Positions 46,661-58,060 of a stretch of DNA of 64,000 nucleotides are shown piece after piece; the stretch's first letter is position 1; the number at the start of each line of letters is the position of its first letter. Location of the stretch: contig NC_037275.1 in NCBI RefSeq assembly GCF_000002425.4, positions 4,577,482-4,641,481 on the forward strand. The letters are read 5' to 3'. The notes beneath the pieces were generated by a model. It was not told the DNA's origin. It made no database searches and was given only the letters and a program-made list of their open reading frames with translations. Made by a program: the position numbers and the translations under genes. Source of the stretch: Physcomitrium patens (lineage: Eukaryota; Streptophyta; Bryopsida; Funariales; Funariaceae).

Positions 46661-48495
46661 GGTAAAGGCAGATGAGTTGCTCGAGGATTGGCATGCTGAA
46701 GTGCAACGACATGATTTCGGTATCTGGACATGGTTCGTGCGTGGATGCGCAAACCAAACATGGGGCCCACTCTAAACTTGTAAGAAGAGGCTACGCATGA
46801 ATTTCTGGGAGTTGAGAAAGCATGAATTGGTGAAAGCTTGTGTCAATAATCTTCCGTCAGTTTGGTAACTTTGTTGTTCACAACTTTAGGTTAAATTCTT
46901 AATGTTTGTAAGTTTCTAAGTGGGTTTCGGAACAGCTTTCTGTGGTGGTTTACAAAAATCCTGATCTTAAAATTACTTGTGGAGATCTGCAATGTTGTTA
47001 TGCGTAAATGTCATGACGATTTTCCCAAAATATTCAGAACTCGGTTCATGGAAGAATAATTTAGGTCAAAAAGCCTCAGTGCGAAGAGCTGAGAAGGGAT
47101 GGTGGGGCCAGACAGAGATGTACAATAAGATGGTTGTAAGTGAAGGCATTGAGGCAGTTGAAGTTCTGCGAAAGAAGTGCGAGAGATGGCAGCCGACCAG
47201 CATTATGAATTGCACCATGGTGCCACCACAACTAATGTCTTCCGTCTTGGCCGAAAGGGTGAAAAGCCTCAAAGCCTGACTATTCGTCTTTACAATTTCC
47301 CATCGTTGCTCGAGGGCATGATCTTTGAAACTACATCTAGGTTATGAATCCTGGACATCAGATACAAACTCATGCAAGAGTTCAGTTCTTGATCGGCACA
47401 AGAGATGAATCAGGGAGACAAGGATAAGGGTAATTTGAGTTCAGGATTCGTGAGGCCAAAAGAGATTAATTCCCTCTCGAGGTTTATGTCTAGGATTTCC
47501 AAGCATGCACTTTAGGTTTATCCCTCGAACTACTTACAAATGCCTGGTACAATCAGGTAAACACTATCGTAAGCAGCATGACGAAAGAGATGGGAGTCAT
47601 GGACTCCAGATTCAGCAATGAGCTACAAGGCATAAAGAGGTACCACGATCTGTGTTTTATTACAAGCTACATGTAGGAGGAGAGTTACCTTGTAAACGCA
47701 TGCGGCCCCTTCTTCCCCACCTCATGCTATAGTTTGGATGAATTGAGTGCAGTGCTCATGATGACGCTGCAAGCACCAAGAGAGACATTGTTCCAGTTGA
47801 TGCATTTCCTATTGACACAAAAACAGCTGCAAAACTAAATGCGGCCACAGAAAAAATGGATAACATCAAGGGTATAATTTTCTTCACTAACCCGAACTTT
47901 CTCAAAGCCATCAGCCCGTCTTTTGTTGAGGCAAGAACGTTGCACACCTGGTAATACAGAAAACTTCCACAGTCGTATCTATGTTTTACAATTATGATTT
48001 TTAGTGCCATAATCATATTAAGCTTCTGACGTTATACAGAATGATATTTTGTATCCAAAATCAGTGACAATCTTTTCGCATTCCGTGTCATCAGAGATTA
48101 AATCTACTATTAGCTATCCCCCAAAGGCTGGATCTACAATTGAGGGTACCATTACAAACCTAGCCCCTCGAGACAAGACCCCAATTAGGCCAGCTTCTCG
48201 TAACAAGTCTAATGCTAAACCAGCTGCTCCAGCCAAGACCTCCATGAGGTCAGCTTCCCAAGACAAGAACCTTGCCAAACCAGCTACTCGAAGTAAGATC
48301 GCCAAATCAGTTCCTCAGGACAAAACCATTAAAGGACCAGCTTCTCATGGCAAGACCACCACTAAACCACTCATTCAAGACGTCAAAACCACCACCGGAT
48401 TAGCATATCGCGACAAACTCAAGGTACAGCCTAAACCAAATCCAGTGCAACGGTCTGTGAACCTGGGTAAGCAGACAAAGCAGACCTCCAAATGA
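46661..48495 (+). CDS. Multi-exon gene for unrecognised protein with Lys/Pro/Ala-rich repeat tail (5' end incomplete)
   Basis: Five segments with GT/AG borders and matching phase join in one frame: 46661-46719, 47038-47135, 47557-47639, 47753-47871 and 48065-48495. They give about 262 residues to the TGA at 48493. The first segments read VKADELLEDWHAEVQRHDF, then ELGSWKNNLG, then GWWGQTEMYNKMV. The middle ones are helical (MTKEMGVMDSRFSNELQGIK, then DTKTAAKLNAATEKMDNIK). The last exon encodes a basic, low-complexity tail with an irregular unit of about 10 residues around P-A-x-x-D-K-T. I do not recognise the family. The tail suggests nucleic-acid or cytoskeleton binding only by composition. 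No initiator Met was found in the first segment, so an upstream exon is missing. It converges on the apyrase gene. Confidence 0.55.
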
Positions 48496-49072
48496 CAATT
48501 GAACTGGTTCTTTCTGGAGATTTAGAAGCAATTTACCAGGTTTAACAGGATTTTTCCGGCGGCATCTACAAATTGTTGACTTGATCGACTGTCTGATACT
48601 ACTTAGCGAATCACATGAAGAGCACATAAATTGTCACTCTTCATCTTGATATCAGCGGCAAATGCTCGTGGACGGTTTAAAGCAAGGAACTTGGCATCCA
48701 ATATGTTAAGAACTCGAGTAAATTGAGTAGGAAAGAATTTTTTTATTTTTAAAATAATGTCAGGACAAAAGAAAAACTGGTGATACGGAAGATTTCAAGG
48801 TTACGCGGACTAAGAATACAATTAGAGCGCAAGCTTTGCTGAATCAGCAGCCAAAATGCAACGCTTCCTAAAGTACACCCCTGCAAAGTGTCATTCAAAA
48901 TCTCTGCATCTTCTGCAGGAAACTACAACCTCGTAATGAGCTCGATTTAAAGATGCTTCTTGCCTAAAATAATCTAAGAGCTAGAAGTACGACCTTTGTA
49001 GGGTAAAATAGGAAGGTCGTTTAAAGCGAGTAAATTTCAGAAAACACTGCACATGTCAAGCGACTGATGAAA
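48496..49072. other. Intergenic space between convergent genes
   Basis: This should hold the 3' untranslated regions of the plus-strand gene ending at 48495 and the minus-strand apyrase gene ending at 49073. No frame is supported. Confidence 0.55.
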
Positions 49073-50611
49073 CTAAACTTTATTGAGAGATACTAGTTCA
49101 ATTGCACTACCTAGAGGCCAAGCAGTTTCTACGTAGGATCCACTATATTTCACCTTTTTAACCAGCGTGATCTTCGTATCTGGTTTCACCTGAAATCCAG
49201 TCACGATGAGGGTGTACTGATAAGTCAAATCCATGCATAAGAATTTTCTAGTATCCTCTTGCACCTTGGGATACGATTGAGCAAGCTCGTCAAGGCTAAG
49301 CCTGCAAATCTTCTTGGCAGCTGCTTCGAAGTCTGCGGGCGTGATCACTGCCTCTGCGGCATCAGGATCCGTTACAATCCCTGACTCAAGAGCCCGATCA
49401 AAAAAGAAAGAAGCTACAAATAGCGACTTCATCCCAACACCACCACCTCCACCCCAAACTCCTGCAAATGTGCACTGGAGACTTTCACAGGTTTGATCTG
49501 CTTTAAGAGCCTTTATGACAAGCTTCTTACATTTCTCATACTCTCCGCCATCCACGCTGGCACTTGCTCTGTATTCTTGACTACCATATGTGTATGTTCC
49601 TTGAAAACCCTTAGGAAGACAAGAGCAGGATTCAGTGTCATCCAGAAGCTTCAGAATTTCCGCCCTAGAAGCCAACAATCCATAGTTAAGATAGCTGTGC
49701 ACATATAGATTGTACGAAGCTCCCATAAGACTCATTTTCCTCACGTACGATTGCTGACCATCACGGGCTTTGGGAGCTTTCGCAAAATCTTCATCAGAAA
49801 TTGCATACCCCATTTGCACAGAACCTCCACCAAGATCCACAATGCCAACTGTTTCATCAAAGGATTTCCCGAGGCGCTTCAGAAGATAATTGACTGTAAC
49901 CCACTGATAGGAGCCTTCTTGCGTTCCGTCTATGATACTCACCCATTCGGGCTTGAATTTAAATGAACTTTCTCTCAATAATACATCGACCTCTTTCAAC
50001 AGATTGCTGGATTGGTCTCCAGGAAGTAGTCTAAGACCCGCGGTTGCACCAAGAAGTACAGGCGTAGTGCTTCGCTGTTCAGTAGGGACAACTTCCAAAG
50101 CCTTGTCTAGCAAAGGCTGTAAAGACGCTGCTCCCTTCTTAGGATTAAGTGCATAAGAACTCAATCCAGGTTTAAGTTGATCGAACACTTCAAACCCATC
50201 GCCAACTTTGACAAGCTGTAAATCCTTGTCAAATGAAAATACATGCACTCTGCTGCCAGAGCTTCCTGCATCGAATACGACTGCATAACGCTTCTGTTCG
50301 GAAAGTCTCACATTGTTGCTGGGAAGCTCGAAACTAGAATCGAACGCGGCAATGCTATGGGGATCGACAATGCGGGGCATTAACACCAAGACTACAGATA
50401 TGAGAGCGAGAGGCACACAAACAACAAAAATCACTCCCCTGTACCGGTGGCATTTTTCGGAAAACGTCTCCCTACGGAGTCTCCTCATTTTCTCTTCAAT
50501 AAATTCTCCTGTCTCAGCAGCTCCCACTTCTTGTGCGTGTAGCTCCAGACTTGAACTCGAACAGCACCTGACGTTGCCTTTCTCCAAATCCAGATCGTCA
50601 GGAAACGCACT
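49073..50611 (-). CDS. APY: Apyrase (GDA1/CD39 nucleoside triphosphate diphosphohydrolase)
   Basis: One long intron-free frame with all apyrase conserved regions. Numbering from the open frame at 50587, these are DAGSSGSRV (106-114), GATAGLRLL (180-188), the Glu-containing DGTQEGSYQW (220-229), DLGGGSVQMG (251-260) and WPLGSAIEL at the C-terminus. Cysteines at about 321, 323, 353, 367, 372, 428 and 451 fit the disulfides of the lumenal domain. One membrane segment (51-70) follows a basic Arg-rich cytosolic tail, making a type II protein of the Golgi or plasma membrane. It hydrolyses NTPs and NDPs. No ATG lies at the open-frame start. The ATG at 50486-50488 gives 471 residues, the usual plant apyrase length. 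Alternatively the frame begins at a 3' splice site just before 50611, with the start in an upstream exon. Confidence 0.93.
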   Translation of the reverse strand, partial: SAFPDDLDLEKGNVRCCSSSSLELHAQEVGAAETGEFIEEKMRRLRRETFSEKCHRYRGVIFVVCVPLALISVVLVLMPRIVDPHSIAAFDSSFELPSNNVRLSEQKRYAVVFDAGSSGSRVHVFSFDKDLQLVKVGDGFEVFDQLKPGLSSYALNPKKGAASLQPLLDKALEVVPTEQRSTTPVLLGATAGLRLLPGDQSSNLLKEVDVLLRESSFKFKPEWVSIIDGTQEGSYQWVTVNYLLKRLGKSFDETVGIVDLGGGSVQMGYAISDEDFAKAPKARDGQQSYVRKMSLMGASYNLYVHSYLNYGLLASRAEILKLLDDTESCSCLPKGFQGTYTYGSQEYRASASVDGGEYEKCKKLVIKALKADQTCESLQCTFAGVWGGGGGVGMKSLFVASFFFDRALESGIVTDPDAAEAVITPADFEAAAKKICRLSLDELAQSYPKVQEDTRKFLCMDLTYQYTLIVTGFQVKPDTKITLVKKVKYSGSYVETAWPLGSAIELVSLNKV

Positions 50612-52060
50612 CTAAAGAACTGATTCCTCCAGTTCTTATTGAATGGTCATTTTTCTGTTAGCATAAGAAAAAGAAATTAGGCGTGTACATATGCACTCTT
50701 GCATCATACTTGAACTCAAAGTGGGGGGTGATTGCTTTCATAAGTATTAACTTGACCATAGCCAGCTCTTTAATCACTAGATAGATTATTGACTTTGAAC
50801 TTTTAGATAGAGGATTCTATCGAGCAACAACAAACGATGCTTGGCAAAATACAACACCAATTCCCGTTCATACAAACAGGAAATTCAAAGGCCTTGGAGT
50901 GGCGTCAAAGAGGAATCATCACACAATTTAAATGCTACTGAGCTCTACAACACAGGCACCTTGCATTGAGCACAGCTGACTAGGTCAAACAGTTACTCGC
51001 GCATATTTTTCACTAACTAGAGCACTTATGTAAATTAAAATAATAACTGCATCAACTCAACCACTTTCTAAGAACGAAAAGGAAAAGAAGGAAAAGAAGG
51101 GGGAAAAAATTAAAGAAAAATAGAAACCCTCCCTATGATAAGTCCACGCATTGTACACAGCTACTGCATCGGCACAACAATCAAGACAAAATTAAAGCTA
51201 ACAATACCGCCAATCTTCCTACCTACTTCTTATTTCGGTTCCCGAAGATTTGCTCTATTAGCTAATGTAAAAGCATTAGAATGGGCAAGGCATGACTGTT
51301 GACACGGGATCGAACCTTGACACTGCCCATCGCATCAATTCGATCATAAAAAGAAAAACACTCGTCAAATTAAATAAATAAATAAATAACGCTTTGTCCG
51401 TGGTGCTAAGTTCTGTAAGCAAAGTGTCGGGAAATCCCCATCAACAGCGCGGCCACACCCAAAACACCTCAAAAACTTCAAATGAGGAGAGAAATCAGCA
51501 TTGCAAACTAGAAAAAGGTTTGCAAAGAGTTGGATCGTGATCTTACTAACGCACACTCAAAACTAACTCGTGAAACTAGGCACCACAATCCACAGAACGC
51601 CCTCCTTCATCGAAACCGACGGCACGCGAATCGAGACAAGATTGGTCTGAAGAAAAACCTCGGTGTCAACAAACCACCGAAAAAGCAGCAACTCATTCAC
51701 ACTAAATGTCTCCTTCACAACTCAAATAAAGACCCGATCTGAACACCGCTCCATCAGCCACGTCAAAAAAACGCCCTCATCTGCCCTCGAAGACCCGCTA
51801 ACACCAGAAAAAAAATTACTCTGAAAACTATACTTGCCCGAGAAGAAACACGAATCCAGCTCGTCGGCGTCGAAAAGCTCACCAAAAATCCAGTCGGAAG
51901 GCCTTTCTGTCGACTGCCTCCACTCCACAGCGCAGCCCGCGCACCGAAATCGCTTCAAATTTCACCGAATTTTGCTGCTCCGAGCGCCCTCCAACGATTG
52001 ACAAGCCCCGTAAATCCGCGTCGCTGTCCGTCTTCACTGATTTTCGCTTTAGACCTCCTT
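50612..52060 (-). promoter_or_regulatory. Probable leader and promoter region of the apyrase gene
   Basis: TTCTTTAG at 50612-50619 (reverse strand) fits an intron acceptor, so an upstream leader or first exon should lie in this stretch. The GC-richer part, 51400-52060, is the best promoter and first-exon candidate. No coding frame with an ATG and a matching donor phase was found. A short (AAAT)n run is at about 51371-51388. Confidence 0.4.
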
Positions 52061-53135
52061 ACATCGCTTGGACGGCCCGATGCAATTCGTTTCAATCCAA
52101 CGGCGAGTGGTTTTCGGCAGAGAGAACGTGGGCACGGAGAACATATTCACCGGTAATAATACATCATATACGGGTGTCAACATAATGAAGGTATTGGAGG
52201 GTATCAGCATACTCGTGAACATGGTAGGGAACAAGTTTAGTGTTAAGATAACGTGAGAACGGGAAGGGAACTTGGAATTTGCGACTGTCGGTAGCTGCAG
52301 TAATTGTTTGCTTTAGGGTTTTGTAGTGTTGTGTGTGGTTCGTGGAAGCCCGGAGTATTTTCGATGTGGCGGTGTGAGTAATTCGTGGGAGATGGAACTA
52401 CTCTGCAATTTGGAGTGTGCACAGTGCCATTGTGGGTGGTTTTTAGAGCTACGTTTGAGATCGTAACCAGTGACAGTGATGTGCAGCACTAGCTGAAGGT
52501 GCAGAAATTGTGCGCGATTTCGTTTCAACCTGATGAGGATGATGATTTACCGTTCATAGGATATATTGCATTGTTGGAATGCGTTACAAAGATTGTTCGG
52601 GTTAGGTGTGATTAATATTCAGTAGAGTGGCCATCGAGAACATTGTTACTCATCTCCGTGTTATTACAATTTCTTTCGTAGAGATCTGAAATTCCAGACT
52701 TGTCTGCTATGATTTCAACCGTCTAGGTGTCTGCGCTATGCCCTCAGATATTCTGAAGATGAGTACTCTTTTGTAATTTCATGATTATTCTCTAATTATG
52801 TCAAGTACGAGGAAAGGTCAAAGGGTTATTGGATAAAGGCCTCCCGATTATTCGTCCGTGTCTGTTCACGGTCTTAAAATTTTCACAGATTTGAAGTACA
52901 TATTGTGGAAGAGACAGGTTTTGGGAAGAGACGGATTTTGGAAGAGATGAGGAGATACCGCAAGAGCTCTTGGCCGCCAAAAGACCTGCAGTTACGTGTT
53001 GTCAAAGTGCAACAGTTACCTACTTCGATCCTTTGTACCGACATACCATGCTGTTGATCCCATTGATTGTTTCTTCTAAGACGTCTTTTCCATACAGATG
53101 AGCTGACGATTGTGTAAGCATCAGATGGCGCAGCA
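52061..53135. other. Mixed-composition spacer without recognisable gene
   Basis: Base composition is gene-like, but neither strand yields a frame with protein similarity that I recognise. It may contain shared promoter sequence of the divergently placed apyrase gene or the upstream part of the EF-hand-like relic. Confidence 0.4.
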
Positions 53136-53450
53136 ATGAAGGCATTGCTAGGAAATGAAGATGAATTTGCAATGGTTGTTGAGGGTCTATTTGAGAAGTT
53201 GGGTCACTGATGAGAATGGCAAGTCTAACAGTAACGAGCTCTGACCAGCCATTTTGCAGCTGGAGGTTGAACAGGGCGTCTCTTGTCGCCTGTGTTTTGA
53301 CTCTGCTTGATCCACGACTATTCTACATGAACTGATTAGATGGGTTGACGAGCTCCCCTGTTGCAAGATGTGCTTCAAGACATGGGTGAGTCCCTTTACG
53401 AGAAACCTATGACCGCTGTACTGAATGTGAAAATTCCAAATGGATCGTAA
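53136..53450 (+). pseudogene. Probable EF-hand calcium-binding protein pseudogene
   Basis: From the ATG at 53136 the frame reads MKALLGNEDEFAMVVEGLFE, then KLG, and hits TGA TGA. One base off, it continues as TDENGKSNSNEL, a stop (TGA), then PAILQLEVEQGVS. This resembles a helix, a Ca-loop with Asp-x-Asn-x-Lys-x-Asn spacing, then a helix, as in plant EF-hand proteins. A later open piece ends DMGESLYEKPMTAVLNVKI before a TAA at 53448. A frameshift and a stop make it inactive. The family assignment is from pattern memory and is only moderately sure. Confidence 0.45.
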
Positions 53451-54616
53451 GTGTGAAGGGATTTCCTGTTTGTCACCTTTTGCTTACCATTTACAGGTCT
53501 TTTCGTGTTACTTAAGGCGTCCTTGGTTCTTCACCTTCTTGTTTATAGCTATTTATCCTTCATTTCCAACCTGTTATTCTAAGTCTTAATATTAACAAAT
53601 TTTATGCTTAGTTCTTATTTCTACTTCCACAAATATTACAATTCAATCTGAGTTATTCCAGGATTTGTTTTGTACTTTTAAGGACCAATATCTATGCGAA
53701 GCAATTGTGCAACAATAAATTTGTACCTATTCAATTTGTGAAGAAATGTGGGATGTTTTACAAGTACAATCATTAGAAGCAACTTCTTTTACTTATAATA
53801 GGTTTTAAATGACCCAATCTCATTTTGTTGTTGGTTTTTTTTCTATGTTCTATGTATTTAAATTTTTTAAATATATTTATAATTACTTAGCTTGTAAATT
53901 TGAAAATAAGTGTATAGCAAAGACAAGTCTAATACATAGAAATTGTTTCATAAGAAATATTCTACACATTATAGATTCTACTTGTTGATATTGTGATGTC
54001 TAGTTATAAGATCTTCTAGTAGGAGAAAAGCAAAGATAGTATAGTATTGATGCAATATTGTTTTTTTATTGAATAAACAATTGAAACATATGCAAACTTA
54101 AACTAAGGGATTTATATATGAAGCACATAAACCACGCTAAGACCATTATAATAAATGTTCAATTAAACAAAGAGCTTGTATTCTACTATTAGGATTCTCA
54201 CAAAAAGAAATAAAAAAAATAAAAAAAATAGAGATTTCTATCAAGTAAATAAATGGAAAATTTCATTTGTATCCCTGAAATATGTGGTAATATCAATAAT
54301 ACGCTGTATTCTTGATAATTACACATGTACTCGAGTTTTCTCATAATTTCAATTATACCCCTAGACTTGATAGAGTATGAGATTAACCCTGTTTGAGCTA
54401 ATTTTGGGGCCCAAACCGCATGCCGCGCACATTTAGGTGGCCCCCACGAACCAGATCCCGTCGCTGCCGCCGCCACTAAGACAGAAAGCCTCTTCATTTT
54501 GTGGAGTCTCACCGTCGGCCTCAACTGACTGACACATCTAATTCACACGGAGAAAAAAACCCAACAATTACAATTACATCACTTTGAACCAACCTGTGGA
54601 ATTGGTCTGAATTGGT
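53451..54616. other. AT-rich DNA with a short GC-richer patch
   Basis: From 53550 to 54380 no gene is seen. A mixed-composition patch at 54390-54600 adjoins the GDP-mannose epimerase relic and may be its 3' flanking sequence. Confidence 0.45.
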
Positions 54617-55125
54617 TTACTCCTTGCCATCAGCGGCTCTCAAAGAGTCTGGCTGCACACGAGCCTGGGTGCCGACCAGCTTGGAGGATCCATACTTTCA
54701 TGCAAGGTCTGCATTGGATTCATTCTCCTTCCCAATCTCCTCCTTGATCCACTTGTAGGTGATGGCAAGCTCATCTTTGAGTCGCATGGATAGAGCCAAG
54801 CCGAGCTTCTCCTTAATCAGAGTGTTAACCGAGTTTTCCCCCGCACTCCCTAGGGTCCAGAAAAGTGCTTGATCGGGAGCTGCTTGTTATCGAAGCTGAG
54901 CACAATCTCGGCCATCTCGTTCATCCTCATCATCTCATCACTACCGATATTTACAGGCTCTTGGAAGTTGGACTTCGTCAAGCGCATGACGCCCTCAACA
55001 CACTTGTCGATGAAGGTGAAGGAGCGAGTTTGCTTGCCATCGCCCCACATCTCGAAATGCTCGGTGCCTGTCAAGGTCTTTCTGCTGAAAGCGGAGGGTG
55101 CCTTCTCACGCCTACCTATACAACC
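54617..55125 (-). pseudogene. GME: GDP-mannose 3,5-epimerase pseudogene, C-terminal fragment
   Basis: Reverse-strand reading gives REKAPSAFSRKTLTGTEHFE, then MWGDGKQTRSFTFIDKCVEG, then EPVNIGSDEMMRMNEMAEIV, then IKHFSGP. This is followed by a TAG, a one-base frameshift, NTLIKEKLG and AITYKWIKEEIGKE, a TGA, and GSSKLVGTQARVQPDSLRAA to the terminal TAA at 54617-54619. The order and wording match the last 40% or so of plant GDP-mannose epimerase, which makes GDP-L-galactose for ascorbate and cell-wall synthesis (family knowledge). The N-terminal NAD-binding half and catalytic residues are absent upstream of 55125. Two stops and one frameshift prove inactivity. It is a truncated gene copy; without introns in this piece, a retrocopy is possible but not proved. 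Confidence 0.88.
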
Positions 55126-56602
55126 AAGATCAACAATGGGTACTTAGAATCCTTGAGACAGAATCAAGGCAAAACACAAGTATATCAACTCGTCTTTCCC
55201 GTTCCACACCAAAACCCACACTATGCAAGTCCTCCATCGACAAGGAATTGTTGCTCAAACTGCTTGCCGGACGCAGCAAGGTGTGAATACGGTGTCGGTA
55301 ACGTGTGACCCATTTCGTTGTGCTCCTCCGAAACTTTGCCCTGGACCTAAAGCTAGGAGTTTGCGAGGACCATGTGAGCGATTTGTCGGGGGAGGGATCG
55401 ACTCAAGCTAAAGAGATCTTATAGCATGTTCAGAGCCATGAAATGACTAGTGGCTAGACTCAGCAGTCAGCAGAAAGCGTTTGCCTCAGACTGAAGGTGT
55501 GAAGGAAAAAGCTTCATGATATTTTTGTTTAAGAACTAAACTACATACCATTACAAGCATAAGTATGTACAGATATTTTTATTTAAGATCTAAATTATGA
55601 TTTCTATAGACCCAACCTTTAAAACCAAACACAATAAGATTTTGGTTTTATTTAATATAAAATTATCAATCATTCTATGCATTTAAATTCTTTTGAATGA
55701 TTTTATTTTTATTTTTTTTCTATTATATACCATGATGATTGTTAACAATTGAAAGAGTAAGATCCAAATAGCCTTTGTTATTATAACTTGATCTTAAGGA
55801 ATATACATTAATTAGTAGATAATTTGTTTTAAACTAAGGATGTAAAAAATAAATCTTTATTAATGTTCAAGTTCTCTATTTTTTTAATATATCAATTCTA
55901 ATGATAAAATTTATTAAATATGCACCTTCCAATATTAAGAAGTATGAATTTTGATGGATGTAGTTCATGTATGCAATTGTATTGCCAAATAATACTTATA
56001 TCATTGATGTATTGTTTTTCTAGTACTTAAAAAAAATTAATCAAAAATGAAAATATGTTTGTATATTTGGTACAAAAGATAACCTTGGTAATAATAATAT
56101 TAATGATATTCAAACAAGGACAAAAAAAATTCAAAATTATTAGCCAATTAATATGTATTAGATGGTTTTCTATCTATTTAATGTTTTTTTTATAATAATT
56201 TCAACATACCAACACTATGGATCCTATCAAATTAAATAATGCGTCAATACAATCTAATAAGACAATCTATTAAAATCATATCTAGTTCTTGTACATTTTT
56301 TAAGAAAAAATAATTTTTCAAACTTGGTGTATAAATGATAAGTAAAAAAACATCATGTGTATTAAAGTAGATATTACAAAAACTATTAAAGCTTCTAATA
56401 TTAACTTTTAACTTGCATTTAAGTAATATCTATAGAACATATAGAAAAAATACATGAATTGATTTATTGGTTGGTTGTTTGATATTGATTTTTACAAATA
56501 TAACTATTATGAGATAGTTAAACAATATAAATCAATAATAAACAAGAAAGCTAAGACCTCCATTTTGAGGTTAGTAGTATATGCCCAAAAGACTTTTAAG
56601 AT

Positions 56603-56605
<3 letters not shown>

Positions 56606-56669
<64 letters not shown>

Positions 56670-56691
56670 TATATATATATATATATATATA
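56606..56691. repeat. Compound (TA)n-(GA)n-(TA)n microsatellite
   Basis: TA runs at about 56606-56632 and 56669-56691 flank a pure (GA)n run at 56633-56665. Apparent ORFs across it are artefacts of the repeat. Confidence 0.95.
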
Positions 56692-56774
56692 CATATCTTA
56701 TGATCTTACATATGTTCAATTCAAAAAGAGGTTGCATCTCAAATATATTATGTATAACTTGTATATCTACCAAG

Positions 56775-56775
<1 letters not shown>

Positions 56776-56805
<30 letters not shown>
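56776..56805. repeat. (TA)n microsatellite
   Basis: Pure TA run about 85 bases downstream of the compound repeat. Confidence 0.93.
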
Positions 56806-56812
<7 letters not shown>

Positions 56813-58021
56813 TAAAATTTAAAAATAAAAATATCTAAAAAAAATTAAATTTCTTTAAATAATAAGATATAATCTTATTTAAAGAAATATATAGGACAAA
56901 ATAAATAATCTTCTTGAGGATACTATACATTGATTATAAATAGATAAGATAAACTAGAAGTTTTTTTTATAATTTTTTGTCAAGTATTATGGCAATTAGT
57001 ACTTCATAATATTTAAAAGATACCAGTAATTACATTTATCAAATTTTTATTATACTAATATAATGAGCTTAATGACACTAATTGTTTAAAAGATATTTTA
57101 TTGGGATATGTTGCATTGTAAATGTATACCATACAACAATAGAATTATTGATAGAAAATAATGTTGTATATCATTATTAAAGAAAGATACATCTATGTTA
57201 GTCCTAAGATAATGATCTTTATATAAAACTATAATGTATACAAGACTTTCTTCAAATTTATGTGTATAAGTTTTATAAAGTTCTACAAGAATCACTGATT
57301 TTTTTAATATAGTAAAATAGATAATAGATAAATATGAAAACTAATATTTGATATTTAATACTTAATAACATGAATAAATTAGATATTATCTTCGAAATAT
57401 AAGGTGCTTATAATATAATAAAATAAGAATCAATCCAAGTATTCATTCATATTATACACCAAATAATAATTGTGAGAGTTGCAAAATGAAGTAATGTATA
57501 ATTTACCAAAACAATTGATGTACAAAAATAGTATAATAAAATTTTAATTTTAATTTATATACTATAGTTTTTGCTTCTTGGTTATTTTTTTAAATTCTAT
57601 ACTTTTGTTCTTTATATCCTCTTATTTAGACTTGTCATTGTTTAGACTCCTTTGAAGTGTTGTCCATTTTATTATGTTCCACCTTCAAAGACAATGTCTT
57701 GCAATACTCACTTCTCTAGTATAATGACATTATAAATGAAAATATCCATCTTTCACTTAAATACCAAATTGTCTTATAAATTTTTCACATATTAAAAATT
57801 GGTCAAAGATCTTTGTACTTATTGTAAAACTTCTACTACTTTTATTTCTTAAAATGGATATTAAGAAATAAGATAGTGGAAATAAATCTTAAAGAACAAT
57901 TTTTAGAAGAACTAATGGTATTACTCCTTTTCATCCTATTTAGTCTTCTTGAACTCATTGAAATTGTTAATACAAAATCAATATTTGCTTCAATCTATGT
58001 ATTTATTAGATCCATCACCAA

Positions 58022-58023
<2 letters not shown>

Positions 58024-58059
<36 letters not shown>
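58024..58059. repeat. (TA)n microsatellite
   Basis: Uninterrupted TA run in AT-rich intergenic DNA. Confidence 0.93.

Positions 58060-58060
<1 letters not shown>

Noticed and set aside
46977-47279. 100-codon plus-strand frame read as one exon
   Set aside because: Only its middle part (47038-47135) fits the spliced frame; the start lies in an intron and the end passes a good GTAAGT donor.
51722-51958. 78-codon minus-strand frame as the first exon of the apyrase
   Set aside because: It has no ATG, and its best donor (GTGAGC) gives a phase that runs into a stop in the apyrase exon.
54198-54524. 108-codon minus-strand frame
   Set aside because: It spans AT-rich and GC-richer DNA with no recognisable domain and ends in a low-complexity Phe/Tyr run; chance frame.
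56475-56822. Frames with YIYIYI and RERERE runs on both strands
   Set aside because: These are translations of the TA and GA microsatellites.
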